DNA of 14,142 nt. Source: Bacteroidota bacterium (GTDB taxonomy: Bacteria > Bacteroidota > Bacteroidia > Bacteroidales > UBA10428). A program made the translations under genes and the position numbers. The number at the start of each line of letters is the position of its first letter. The first letter of the stretch is position 1. Shown piece by piece: positions 7,419 through 14,142 of this stretch. Below the pieces are notes generated by a model. The model was not told the origin of the DNA. It did not search any database and saw only the letters and a program-made list of their open reading frames with translations. The stretch is taken from positions 1 through 14,142 of the forward strand of contig JAJUGM010000035.1 of assembly GCA_029268165.1 (NCBI GenBank), read 5' to 3'.

Positions 7419-7437
7419 ATGATGTATTTTTAGATGA

Positions 7438-7558
7438 GATTAGTAATTAGGAGTGAAGCGCCCCGACTTCCCCGATTATTCATTAAAAATGCTTAATTAA
7501 TAAGACGTTTATAACCAATTGCAATGTATTGGAATGAAAATAAGAGCAATATCGGGGT
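7438..7558 (+). repeat. Diverged direct repeat unit, second copy
   Basis: This is the partner of 7144-7268, with the same order of anchors: GATTAGT-ATTAG, GACTTCCC, AATGTATTGGAAT and ATCGGGGT. Here the unit begins only about 20 bases after dispersed-repeat copy C. In the first copy about 325 bases separate it from copy B. CAATGTATTG here also pairs with CAATACATTG at about 7575-7584. Confidence 0.55.
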
Positions 7559-7759
7559 AATCGATTTGTTATTACAATACATTGATTATCAATGAAATAA
7601 TAATTGATTTTTTTATTGGCGGTTATTAGAAAGACAAGGTTAATGACGAATCCGGGTTAAAGTAATATATGTTTTATTACATACATGCCAGCCATAGATA
7701 TTTACAAGGATTTTATTTAGCCCGATCATACGTTATAATACTGATGATCTGATTGTCCA

Positions 7760-9931
7760 TTATGGCTGATTCTGGGAGTCCTCAAAAATAATACTGAATT
7801 CAGTGCCCTGATTAATATGATATTGAATATTGGCTTTGATTTGCCTGACAAGCAAATATACCAGCTTTAATCCAAGCGTATGGGTATTTTCAGGCTTAAT
7901 ATCCTTAGGAAGTCCTTTCCCATTATCTTTAACAAAAAACAAATATTTATTTTTTTCAAGCCGGCTAAGGCCAACCGAGATAATTCCGCTATCTGTTTTA
8001 TCAAATGCGTATTTATAGGCATTGATAATTAATTCGTTAGCTATTAAACCCAGGGGTATTGCGGTATCTATATCAATTTCAACCTCAGCACATGAGGTAT
8101 TATATATTATATTTATCCCTGTCTGCTGGAAACTTGATGCAATAGAATCGCACAACTGATGAATATATTTCCTGAAATTAATTGTTGATAATCTTTCCTG
8201 CTGATATAACATCTGATGAATCAATGCCATTGATTTAACCCGCCCCTGGCTTTCCCTGACAGCATCTCTGATTCTTTCATCGGTAAGATAACTGCTTTGC
8301 AGGCTTAAAAGGCTTGAAATGGTCTGCAGGTTATTTTTAACCCTGTGGTGAATTTCTTTTAACAGGATTTCTTTTTCCTTGTTAGACTTCTTTTTCTGGT
8401 TGTATAAATTCCATAATACAACAACAATGAAAACAACCAACAGCAGGCCTGCAGCCATTGAATAGCTCAATACCTGTTGTTGCTTCAGCTTTGCCTGCTG
8501 ATTCAGGTGTCGCAACTGTAACTGGCTTATTTCATTATTCTTCTTTTCGGTTTCGTATTTTAATTGCATCTCCTCAATATTTTTTCTTTTTTTCTCAGAA
8601 AACATAGAATCACTGAATGATTTATAGATTTTGGCAAAATGAAGGGCATGTTTATAATTACCTGATTGTTCATACGCCTGTGAAATATGTTTGTTAATAA
8701 TCATGCCTTCATAAAACAGATGCAGTGAATCAGCCAGCCGGGCTGCTTTATGTAAATAATCCAGCGCTTCGGTGTATTTCTTTCTGCTTAGATTCAGCAC
8801 TCCAAGGTCGTATAAGTTATTGACTTTTTCCTGCATATTTTTTTCAATGTATGATTTTTGCAGATTTTCATTAAATAAATCTGCTGCATGGTCATACCTG
8901 CCCTGGTCAATAAAAACCTCACCCAGAAACCTCCGTGAATATAATTCTCCGCTCTGATCGTTGAGTTGTTCTGCCAGAACCAATGATTTATCAAAAAATT
9001 GTTGTGCGGAATCGAGAATAAATTTGGCTTTATATATCCTGCCCAGAAACCTGCATGATAGTGCCCTCCCCCATGTGTCGCCTGTTTTATCGAATAATTC
9101 AAGTGCCCTGTTTATATATATGTAGGCATTGTCATATTCGTTGAAATCATAGTATACCGAACCTAGATAATTAAGCGCATACGGTAATTTAGTATAATAA
9201 TTCATTCTTTCGAAAATCATCAGAGAATTTTGCATGTTTTCAACGGCTAGTTCATAGAATCCCATATCCTGATATACGATACCGATAAATAGATAAATCA
9301 TTCCCAGCAGATATTTATTCTGAGTTTCGATAGCCAGTTGTTTTGCCTTATTATATTGTTCCAGAGCCTGCTTATATTCGCCCTGCATCCAGCAGATACG
9401 TCCTATTGCTGATAAATTAATTATCTGAAGTTCAGTATAATTATCCTGTTTTGCAGCGGTAAGATTTTTTCTGAATAATTCAAGTGCTTTATTCAGATTA
9501 CCATACATAAAAGTGAGATTAGCCTGTGCATTTTCTACCTGTAAAATCCCCTTTTTATACTTCATTTGTTTGAATATCTCAGCTGCTTTTTTAAGCAGAC
9601 TGTCACAGGTATTATAATTTCCCAAAGCCATATTGGCTATTGCTATATTAAAGATCGCATTGCCCTCTTCTTGTTTGTTCTTTTCCTTTCCTGATACATC
9701 CAGGGCTTTTAAGGATATTTTCAGGGCTTCCGCTGGTAAAATATGCTGAAGTTCAAAAGCAATTTCATTTAAAATGCCTGCCTTTTTCCTTGATTTGTTT
9801 AAAATGTGATTCAGGCTGTCTGTAACAGAATTGCCTTGCCCGCAAATATTAAACAGGAAAATCAGCCTGATAAGTGCAATCATTATCAGACATAAAGCTG
9901 TTTTAGGATAGAATTTTACTTTGCTGATCAA
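7760..9931 (-). CDS. TPR-containing sensor histidine kinase (HisKA_2 type)
   Basis: The 723-residue product starts with a hydrophobic signal or anchor segment (about 11-30). An array of tetratricopeptide repeats follows (about 55-440; for example YLLGMIYLFIGIVYQDMGFY and YALNYLGSVYYDFNEYDNAY). Then come a charged coiled coil (445-487), one membrane helix (about 489-508) and a cytoplasmic kinase. The dimerisation/phosphoacceptor block KEIHHRVKNNLQ (likely His529) is the HisKA_2 form. ATP-binding marks are ANELIINAYKYAF (Asn632), KDNGKGLP (Asp669) and TLGLKL. This layout, with extracytoplasmic TPRs and a kinase inside, is common in Bacteroidota; the ligand is unknown. No response regulator lies in the window. 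The frame has no ATG before codon 17; TTG 9929-9931 gives a basic N-terminus before the hydrophobic stretch, and ATG at about 9881-9883 is the alternative. It lies 38 bases after the peptidase gene, likely in one transcript. Confidence 0.92.
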   Translation of the reverse strand: MISKVKFYPKTALCLIMIALIRLIFLFNICGQGNSVTDSLNHILNKSRKKAGILNEIAFELQHILPAEALKISLKALDVSGKEKNKQEEGNAIFNIAIANMALGNYNTCDSLLKKAAEIFKQMKYKKGILQVENAQANLTFMYGNLNKALELFRKNLTAAKQDNYTELQIINLSAIGRICWMQGEYKQALEQYNKAKQLAIETQNKYLLGMIYLFIGIVYQDMGFYELAVENMQNSLMIFERMNYYTKLPYALNYLGSVYYDFNEYDNAYIYINRALELFDKTGDTWGRALSCRFLGRIYKAKFILDSAQQFFDKSLVLAEQLNDQSGELYSRRFLGEVFIDQGRYDHAADLFNENLQKSYIEKNMQEKVNNLYDLGVLNLSRKKYTEALDYLHKAARLADSLHLFYEGMIINKHISQAYEQSGNYKHALHFAKIYKSFSDSMFSEKKRKNIEEMQLKYETEKKNNEISQLQLRHLNQQAKLKQQQVLSYSMAAGLLLVVFIVVVLWNLYNQKKKSNKEKEILLKEIHHRVKNNLQTISSLLSLQSSYLTDERIRDAVRESQGRVKSMALIHQMLYQQERLSTINFRKYIHQLCDSIASSFQQTGINIIYNTSCAEVEIDIDTAIPLGLIANELIINAYKYAFDKTDSGIISVGLSRLEKNKYLFFVKDNGKGLPKDIKPENTHTLGLKLVYLLVRQIKANIQYHINQGTEFSIIFEDSQNQP

Positions 9932-9969
9932 TGTTTCTGATTTAAAGACCTTTCGAAAATAATAAATAT

Positions 9970-11706
9970 TTAATTAACTTTCAATAATTTAGCTTTTATC
10001 ATCTGTAACCCGTATAAAATTTTTACAAGATAAACGCCCTGGTCTATACTGTTCAGGCCGTTCAGGCATACCAACCTGCCGTTTACCGGGACAACTGCTG
10101 AATGTATTTTTCTGCCCGAGATGTCAAACAATAAAACTGTTGCTTCGTCTGCACTTTCATCCGGCAAAATAATATTTATTTCATCTGTAAACGGATTAGG
10201 AAATAATGTAAATTCAGCAATGGCCGGATTAAGAAGAATATCCAGATTATTCAATCTTTTTCCCGACATATCAACCCTGATATATTGCGTAATATATCCC
10301 TGTGCTGTAATTTTCAATGTACAAGTGTCGAGGTTGGTTAAGCGGTAAAATTCTCCGGTTTCTGCTGAAGAAAATACTTCTGAATGATCGTGGTCATGGC
10401 CAACGATTTCAATTGTTGCTTCAATGGGATTCGCTGTATTGGCATCGACTACAAATCCCTGAATACCTGAGAACACTTGTTCAATATACCCTATCAGGCT
10501 GCGTTTGTGATAGTTCCATAGATTAATTAATTCCGAGGGGGCGGGACTTTTAACTTCTGACAGTTCTATGGTTACCTCCCTGCCATGCAGATAGTAATTA
10601 ACATAATCCTGTTTGCCGCCGTAAACCATGTACCAGTCGTAACCATTGGTGATTCCATTATTTTGGTCTATGAAAAAACCAACCGGGCTGTAATGATGGA
10701 CTGTATCGGCATATTGCCTCGATACCTGCCGGTACCATCCGTCATCAGAATGCCGTTCATAGCGGCAATCCCACGGATAGTTCACCAGTTCAGCACCGTC
10801 ATGCAGGTTAGCAGCAAGTGTTATTTTTTGTTCCTTCATGAAATTCATTAAAGCAATCGTCTCAGGCTGCCATAGTTGTCCATCGGGATGATCGCCTGTA
10901 ACAGGGTCGGGAAAATTCCTGTTGAGGTCAACATTATTGGCATTAAACCGTTTTGAATTAAAATAAAGGCTGTCTGAGGCAAAATAGAAACCATCGGGAT
11001 TAGCAAGCGGATTAATCCAGATTTCAGTATTATCAACAATCTGCTGTATTGCCGCGTTCCCGCCATAAGCTGTCAGTAACGAGTCAATAAGTCCGAGCAG
11101 CAATACAAAGCCTGTGCCCTCATCTCCATGAAGTGAAGAAGTATAGAAAAATACCGGTTCGGCCTCATCTTCAGCCGGATGATCTGAAATTTTCAAAGCG
11201 AGCAGCTTATGGCCGTTAACCGTAGTTCCGAATTCCCGGAGAATACATAATTGCGGGTAAGCCTGCGCATAGAATTCCAACATCTGATGATATTCATTAT
11301 AGGAAGGATAATGATCAGGCAAGGTATATGTACGCTTTTGCCTTTGTACGATTGTTCGTGGTATTAAACGTGGCGGTACAACATAAAAAGGTATATTTTG
11401 CTGCAGAAACCATTCAAACTGATTATTATTTGCATAGACATATAATGTATCATCAGATAATTTGTCAAATGAAAGATGGTTAATAAAAGCATTAAAATTA
11501 TAACCGGTCGGGATGACAAACTTAATTATTACTTCACCTCTTGCCGAAAGGAACCGGCGGGCAAGTGCTATTTCATCACTGTTTTGTGCTTTAAGAGATA
11601 AACCGGTTGAAAACCAGCAAGCCAACATCAGCAGCAAAATACTGAACTTATTAAAAATCAGTCTTCTTTCAACAGAATAATGTTTTGGCACAATAAAAAT
11701 GCACAA
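9970..11706 (-). CDS. Secreted M14 zinc carboxypeptidase with T9SS sorting domain
   Basis: The order is signal peptide (about 1-41, ending near LKAQ), N-terminal extension, M14 catalytic domain (about 130-410), transthyretin-like regulatory fold (about 412-492), and C-terminal sorting domain (about 497-578). The zinc ligands fit SLHGDEGTG (His193, Glu196) and NLHDGAE (His302). Substrate binding fits DLNRNFPD (Arg263), and the catalytic acid is Glu381 in TIELSEVKSP. This resembles the carboxypeptidase D/N group, which removes C-terminal residues, often basic; specificity here is inference. The tail has the LFPNPFTDEINI, DISGRKI and QGVYLVKI pattern of type A Por sorting domains, so export through the type IX system and surface attachment are expected. 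The frame follows the ychF stop directly in the same reading frame. Starts are TTG 11704-11706 or GTG 11689-11691; the first ATG (codon 28) would remove the basic part of the signal peptide. Confidence 0.93.
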   Translation of the reverse strand: MCIFIVPKHYSVERRLIFNKFSILLLMLACWFSTGLSLKAQNSDEIALARRFLSARGEVIIKFVIPTGYNFNAFINHLSFDKLSDDTLYVYANNNQFEWFLQQNIPFYVVPPRLIPRTIVQRQKRTYTLPDHYPSYNEYHQMLEFYAQAYPQLCILREFGTTVNGHKLLALKISDHPAEDEAEPVFFYTSSLHGDEGTGFVLLLGLIDSLLTAYGGNAAIQQIVDNTEIWINPLANPDGFYFASDSLYFNSKRFNANNVDLNRNFPDPVTGDHPDGQLWQPETIALMNFMKEQKITLAANLHDGAELVNYPWDCRYERHSDDGWYRQVSRQYADTVHHYSPVGFFIDQNNGITNGYDWYMVYGGKQDYVNYYLHGREVTIELSEVKSPAPSELINLWNYHKRSLIGYIEQVFSGIQGFVVDANTANPIEATIEIVGHDHDHSEVFSSAETGEFYRLTNLDTCTLKITAQGYITQYIRVDMSGKRLNNLDILLNPAIAEFTLFPNPFTDEINIILPDESADEATVLLFDISGRKIHSAVVPVNGRLVCLNGLNSIDQGVYLVKILYGLQMIKAKLLKVN

Positions 11707-12804
11707 TTAAACATTAAAGCGTATGTGCAGAATGTCGCCATCCTCCACCACATAATTTTTACCTTCGATAAAAAGTTTACCCTTTTCGCGGCAGGCATGC
11801 TCTGATCCCAGGGTAATAAAATCGTTGTATTTCATAACTTCAGCGCGGATAAAACCCCTTTCAAGGTCACTGTGAATCACCCCTGCTGCCTGCGGGGCAG
11901 TCATGCCCTTGTGAATTGTCCATGCTCTTATTTCTTTAGGTCCGACAGTAAAAAACGACATAAGATTGAGCATGGCATAAGCCGAGCGAATCAGGCGGTT
12001 TACTCCGGGTTCGGTTATACCGGCATCAGCAAGGAAAGCCATACGGTCTTCTTCTGTTTCAAGCTCTGCTATCTCGGCTTCCATCCTGGCAGCCAGTACA
12101 AGTATTTCAGTCTGTTTCCCTTTCAGAAATTCAATAGCCTGACGTGAATAATCATTTCCTTTTACAGCCGAGGCGTCGTCAACATTGCACACATACATCA
12201 CCGGTTTGGCTGTAAGCAGGAAAATATCTTCTATTACCTTGCGTTCGGAATCATCAAGGTGCATATCACGCACGTTGCCAAAAGATTGCAGATGAGCCTT
12301 TACCTTTTCAAGTGATTCTATACCCTTTTTTGCATCCTTATCACCTGATTTGGCAACTTTTTCAAGACGCTGGATTTTTTTCTCTACTGATTCGAGGTCT
12401 TTTACCTGCAATTCGAAATCGAGTGTTTCAATGTCGCGTACCGGGTTGACCGATCCGTCAACATGTGGCAGAGCAGGGTCATCAAAGCAACGTAACACAT
12501 GAATAAGGGCATCGGTATTGCGAATATCAGCCAGAAATTTGTTCCCGACACCTTCTCCCTGATTGGCTCCCCTTGCAAGGCCGGGTATATCAACTATTTC
12601 AACAGTAGCAGGAACGATTTTTTCAGTTTTCTGAAATTTCTCTAGTTCAAAAAGCCTTGGGTCGGGAACATGAATAACTCCAATGTTTGATTTTGATGAA
12701 GTGTAGGCAAAGGACGATGTTTCGGCCTTAGCATTCGACATACAGTTGAATAACGTGGTCTTACCTACATTTGCCAACCCGATAATTCCGCATTGCAAAC
12801 TCAT
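11707..12804 (-). CDS. ychF: YchF/Obg-family GTPase (redox-regulated ATPase)
   Basis: The 365-residue length is normal for YchF. It has a P-loop GLANVGKTT (9-17), the G3 motif DIPGLARGA (72-80), a coiled-coil insertion (about 130-165), a CNVDD stretch at the G4 position, and a C-terminal TGS domain (WTIHKGMTAPQAAGVIHSDL, ending GDILHIRFNV). YchF proteins bind ATP in preference to GTP and associate with ribosomes. One difference from the textbook sequence is seen: after the P-loop, where many YchF proteins have FCTIEPN, this has FAYTSSKSNIGV, and the P-loop is ANVGKTT rather than PNVGKST. It may therefore be a distinct YchF subgroup. ATG 12802-12804 is the natural start. It is the first gene of a probable ychF-peptidase-kinase transcript and diverges from the membrane protein gene across 119 bases. 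Confidence 0.94.
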   Translation of the reverse strand: MSLQCGIIGLANVGKTTLFNCMSNAKAETSSFAYTSSKSNIGVIHVPDPRLFELEKFQKTEKIVPATVEIVDIPGLARGANQGEGVGNKFLADIRNTDALIHVLRCFDDPALPHVDGSVNPVRDIETLDFELQVKDLESVEKKIQRLEKVAKSGDKDAKKGIESLEKVKAHLQSFGNVRDMHLDDSERKVIEDIFLLTAKPVMYVCNVDDASAVKGNDYSRQAIEFLKGKQTEILVLAARMEAEIAELETEEDRMAFLADAGITEPGVNRLIRSAYAMLNLMSFFTVGPKEIRAWTIHKGMTAPQAAGVIHSDLERGFIRAEVMKYNDFITLGSEHACREKGKLFIEGKNYVVEDGDILHIRFNV

Positions 12805-12824
12805 GTTTTACTTTTTATACACAA

Positions 12825-12832
12825 CAAAAATA
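12825..12832 (-). promoter_or_regulatory. Candidate -7 box for ychF
   Basis: On the minus strand TATTTTTG matches the Bacteroidota TAnnTTTG pattern, 20 bases before the ychF ATG. A TTTG lies further upstream (12847-12850 in complement), but only 14 bases away, closer than the usual ~19. The assignment is tentative. Confidence 0.3.
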
Positions 12833-12879
12833 TATATTTTTAATGCCAAATTCTAACCTGCAGTTGAACCTTTATAAAA

Positions 12880-12887
12880 TACTTTTG
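12880..12887 (+). promoter_or_regulatory. Candidate -7 box for the membrane protein gene
   Basis: TACTTTTG matches TAnnTTTG and lies 36 bases before the ATG at 12924. A TTG at 12864-12866 is only 13 bases upstream, so a proper -33 box is not evident. Position in a divergent intergenic region supports some promoter activity here. Confidence 0.4.
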
Positions 12888-12923
12888 TTTTCATTAATTT
12901 AGTAGGCTGAAAATAATTAATTT

Positions 12924-13547
12924 ATGTGGCAAATATTTATGGGCAGTGTTGCACTCAGTATCATTCATGCACTAATCCCCAACCACTGGCTCCCACTGGT
13001 TGCTATTGGTAAAGCCGAACGCTGGACTCAGCGCGAAACAATCTCAGCTGCTTTGACTGTTGCTTATGCTCACATAGCAAGCACTGTGATAATAGGAATT
13101 ACAGTTGGGTTTATCGGATATAAATTATCCGATGCCTTTACAATCATATCAAAGGTATTTGCCCCGCTTGTGCTGGTAGTTCTGGGACTGGTATATATCA
13201 TACTTGAAATTGGCAGGCATGGTAATCATAGTCATTCTCATTATACATTAAATAAAAGCAGTAAATCAAGGCTTGCTATTCTCACATCGCTCGGCCTGGC
13301 CATGTTCCTTTCACCGTGTATAGAACTTGAAGCCTATTACTTTCAGGCCGGGACACATGGGTGGCCGGGAATTCTTACCGTTTCGGCCGTCTATGCGGTC
13401 ATTACGCCAGTACTTATCGTTTTACTGATATTTCTAGGTTTGAAGGGAATAAGCAAATTCAACTGGGATTTTCTCGAACATCACATCAGAAAAATAACCG
13501 GGGCCATATTAATTATTCTCGGCATATTGGCTTTCTTTATTAAATGA
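12924..13547 (+). CDS. Six-helix membrane protein, NicO/UreH-like metal exporter candidate
   Basis: The 207-residue protein has six predicted membrane helices, at about 4-27, 42-66, 73-96, 117-142, 148-173 and 187-206. Helix 1 contains SIIHALIPNHW and helix 2 contains VAYAHIAS. This pair of buried histidine motifs resembles the H-A-x-x-P-x-H and later H..S patterns of NicO/RcnA and UreH-type nickel/cobalt transport proteins. Between helices 3 and 4 is a short histidine-rich loop HGNHSHSH (about 99-106), typical of metal transporters. Helix 4 has LSPCIELEAYY, whose Cys, Glu and Tyr could line a path. Substrate and direction are not shown; the family call rests on these motifs. The start is ATG 12924, without a Shine-Dalgarno sequence. 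It stands alone: divergent from ychF and convergent with nadE. Confidence 0.75.
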   Translation: MWQIFMGSVALSIIHALIPNHWLPLVAIGKAERWTQRETISAALTVAYAHIASTVIIGITVGFIGYKLSDAFTIISKVFAPLVLVVLGLVYIILEIGRHGNHSHSHYTLNKSSKSRLAILTSLGLAMFLSPCIELEAYYFQAGTHGWPGILTVSAVYAVITPVLIVLLIFLGLKGISKFNWDFLEHHIRKITGAILIILGILAFFIK

Positions 13548-13579
13548 ATGTAGGATATAACTTAATTTCCTCTAAAAAT

Positions 13580-13623
13580 ATTTTTTATTTGCCTGGATGT
13601 ATTTTTTATTCATCGTACTTGGG
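13580..13623 (-). repeat. Dispersed repeat, copy D (inverted)
   Basis: Read on the minus strand, this stretch carries the same element as copies A-C: ACTTGGG/CCCAAGTACGATGAAT at one end and ATACATCCAGGCAAAT towards the other. It matches copy C over its right half nearly base for base and copy A's right arm at 15 of 16 positions. It lies between two convergent genes. The rest of this 223-base gap (13548-13770) contains no recognisable gene. Confidence 0.7.
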
Positions 13624-13770
13624 ATAATTGATTTCTTCTTCAGATAAAAACAGATTATTTCCGATTAACCCATGTAGGCCTGAGCTGATGCAACAATCTG
13701 CCAAAAGTCATCCTGCATTATCATAAATATTGCATCTTTTGTCTTTTTAAATCTTACATTTATTATGCTC

Positions 13771-14142
13771 CTAATACTTGGCCACAAGCGGCATACGGCG
13801 GCCCATGCCAAAAGCTTTGCTTGAAATCCTTAATATGGGCGGCGTCTGATAACGTTTATACTCGCTTGAGGCAATCATAGCGGCTACCTTTTTTACAAGT
13901 GCTTCTTCAAAACCCATGGCTATAATTTCTTCAACCGATTGTTTCAGTTCAATTAACGAAAACAGTATTTTATCAAGTATTTCATAGGCAGGCAACGAGT
14001 CGGTATCTTTCTGGTTAGGCCTAAGTTCAGCCGAAGGAGGCTTGGTAATTGTATTCTGAGGAATAATGGCGTTGTTTCTGTTAATAAATGCGGCAAGACG
14101 GTAAACATCAGTCTTGTAAACATCACCCAGAACCGACAACCC
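13771..14142 (-). CDS. nadE: Glutamine-dependent NAD+ synthetase, C-terminal part (partial)
   Basis: NadE makes NAD+ from deamido-NAD+, ATP and an ammonia source. Only the last 123 codons or so are in the window; the frame is open to the edge, so the N-terminus lies beyond 14142. Family marks of the synthetase domain are GLSVLGDVYKTDVYRLA, TKPPSAELRPNQKDTDSLP and YEILDKIL, followed by ASSEYKRYQTPP and a basic end GMGRRMPLVAKY. The DSLPAYEILD form is typical of the longer glutamine-dependent enzymes, whose glutaminase domain would lie upstream and cannot be seen. It ends in TAG (13771-13773), the only TAG in the window that looks like a normal terminator. It is convergent with the membrane protein gene. 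Confidence 0.93.
   Translation of the reverse strand, partial: GLSVLGDVYKTDVYRLAAFINRNNAIIPQNTITKPPSAELRPNQKDTDSLPAYEILDKILFSLIELKQSVEEIIAMGFEEALVKKVAAMIASSEYKRYQTPPILRISSKAFGMGRRMPLVAKY

Larger units (their letters stand above)
6555..7759. other. 1.2-kb repeat-rich intergenic region
   Basis: Between hutH and the sensor kinase gene, both on the minus strand, I see no convincing protein gene. The stretch contains the hutH leader signals (6569-6657), dispersed repeat copies B and C, several short hairpins and two diverged copies of a ~120-base unit at 7144-7268 and 7438-7558. One example hairpin is CTTGAC/GTCAAG at 6894-6913; another is GTAATA/TATTAC at 7662-7680. The only longer frame (6858-7223) is described separately as doubtful. 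The region reads as an accumulation site for small degenerate elements. Confidence 0.6.

Noticed and set aside
6774..7558. CRISPR array
   Set aside because: The repeats are few, unevenly spaced, diverged and differently oriented elsewhere; there are no regular spacers and no cas genes.
7662..7680. Terminator downstream of the sensor kinase
   Set aside because: The GTAATA/TATTAC stem is only six A/T-rich pairs and has no convincing U-run on the kinase strand.
1..14142. Defence island, secondary-metabolite cluster or prophage
   Set aside because: The intact genes are metabolic, ribosome-associated, secreted peptidase, sensor and transporter genes; no nuclease, methylase, integrase, capsid or synthase signature was seen.

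Overview
The window looks like chromosome from a Bacteroidota bacterium, probably Bacteroidales or a relative. The main evidence is a metallopeptidase with a C-terminal type IX secretion (Por) sorting domain, a TPR-type HisKA_2 sensor kinase, the near absence of Shine-Dalgarno sequences, and TAnnTTTG-like promoter boxes. This is inference from gene content; no rRNA or other marker is present. Core genes are roughly 40-50% GC by eye.

Layout. (1) 1-670: the 20-codon tail of an unknown gene, a strong dispersed hairpin repeat, and a 5'-truncated alpha/beta-hydrolase-like tail interrupted by an in-frame TAG. (2) 671-1957: a PQQ-repeat (beta-propeller) lipoprotein gene, also broken by one in-frame TAG, with a sharp GC change inside it. 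(3) 2013-6554, minus strand: a compact histidine-utilisation operon hutH-hutU-hutI covering histidine to formiminoglutamate. A palindrome and a long inverted repeat sit between hutH and its candidate promoter. (4) 6555-7759: about 1.2 kb without a convincing gene, filled with degenerate repeats. (5) 7760-12804, minus strand: a ychF-like GTPase, then a secreted M14 carboxypeptidase whose frame follows the ychF stop directly, then a TPR histidine kinase. (6) 12924-13547, plus strand: a six-helix membrane protein resembling NicO/UreH-type metal exporters. (7) 13771-14142, minus strand: the C-terminal part of glutamine-dependent NAD+ synthetase, cut by the window edge.

How the parts work together. 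The hut genes form a clear catabolic unit: ammonia-lyase, urocanate hydratase, imidazolonepropionase. The last step (hutG, hutF/hutG or ftcD) and any hut regulator must lie elsewhere. ychF, the peptidase and the kinase are probably co-transcribed, but nothing in the sequence shows a shared function.

The most unusual content is non-canonical: two neighbouring genes each inactivated (or recoded) by a single TAG within a low-GC block of about 1 kb, and a family of at least four dispersed intergenic repeats. I did not find a convincing new defence system, CRISPR array, tRNA, rRNA or intact mobile element.
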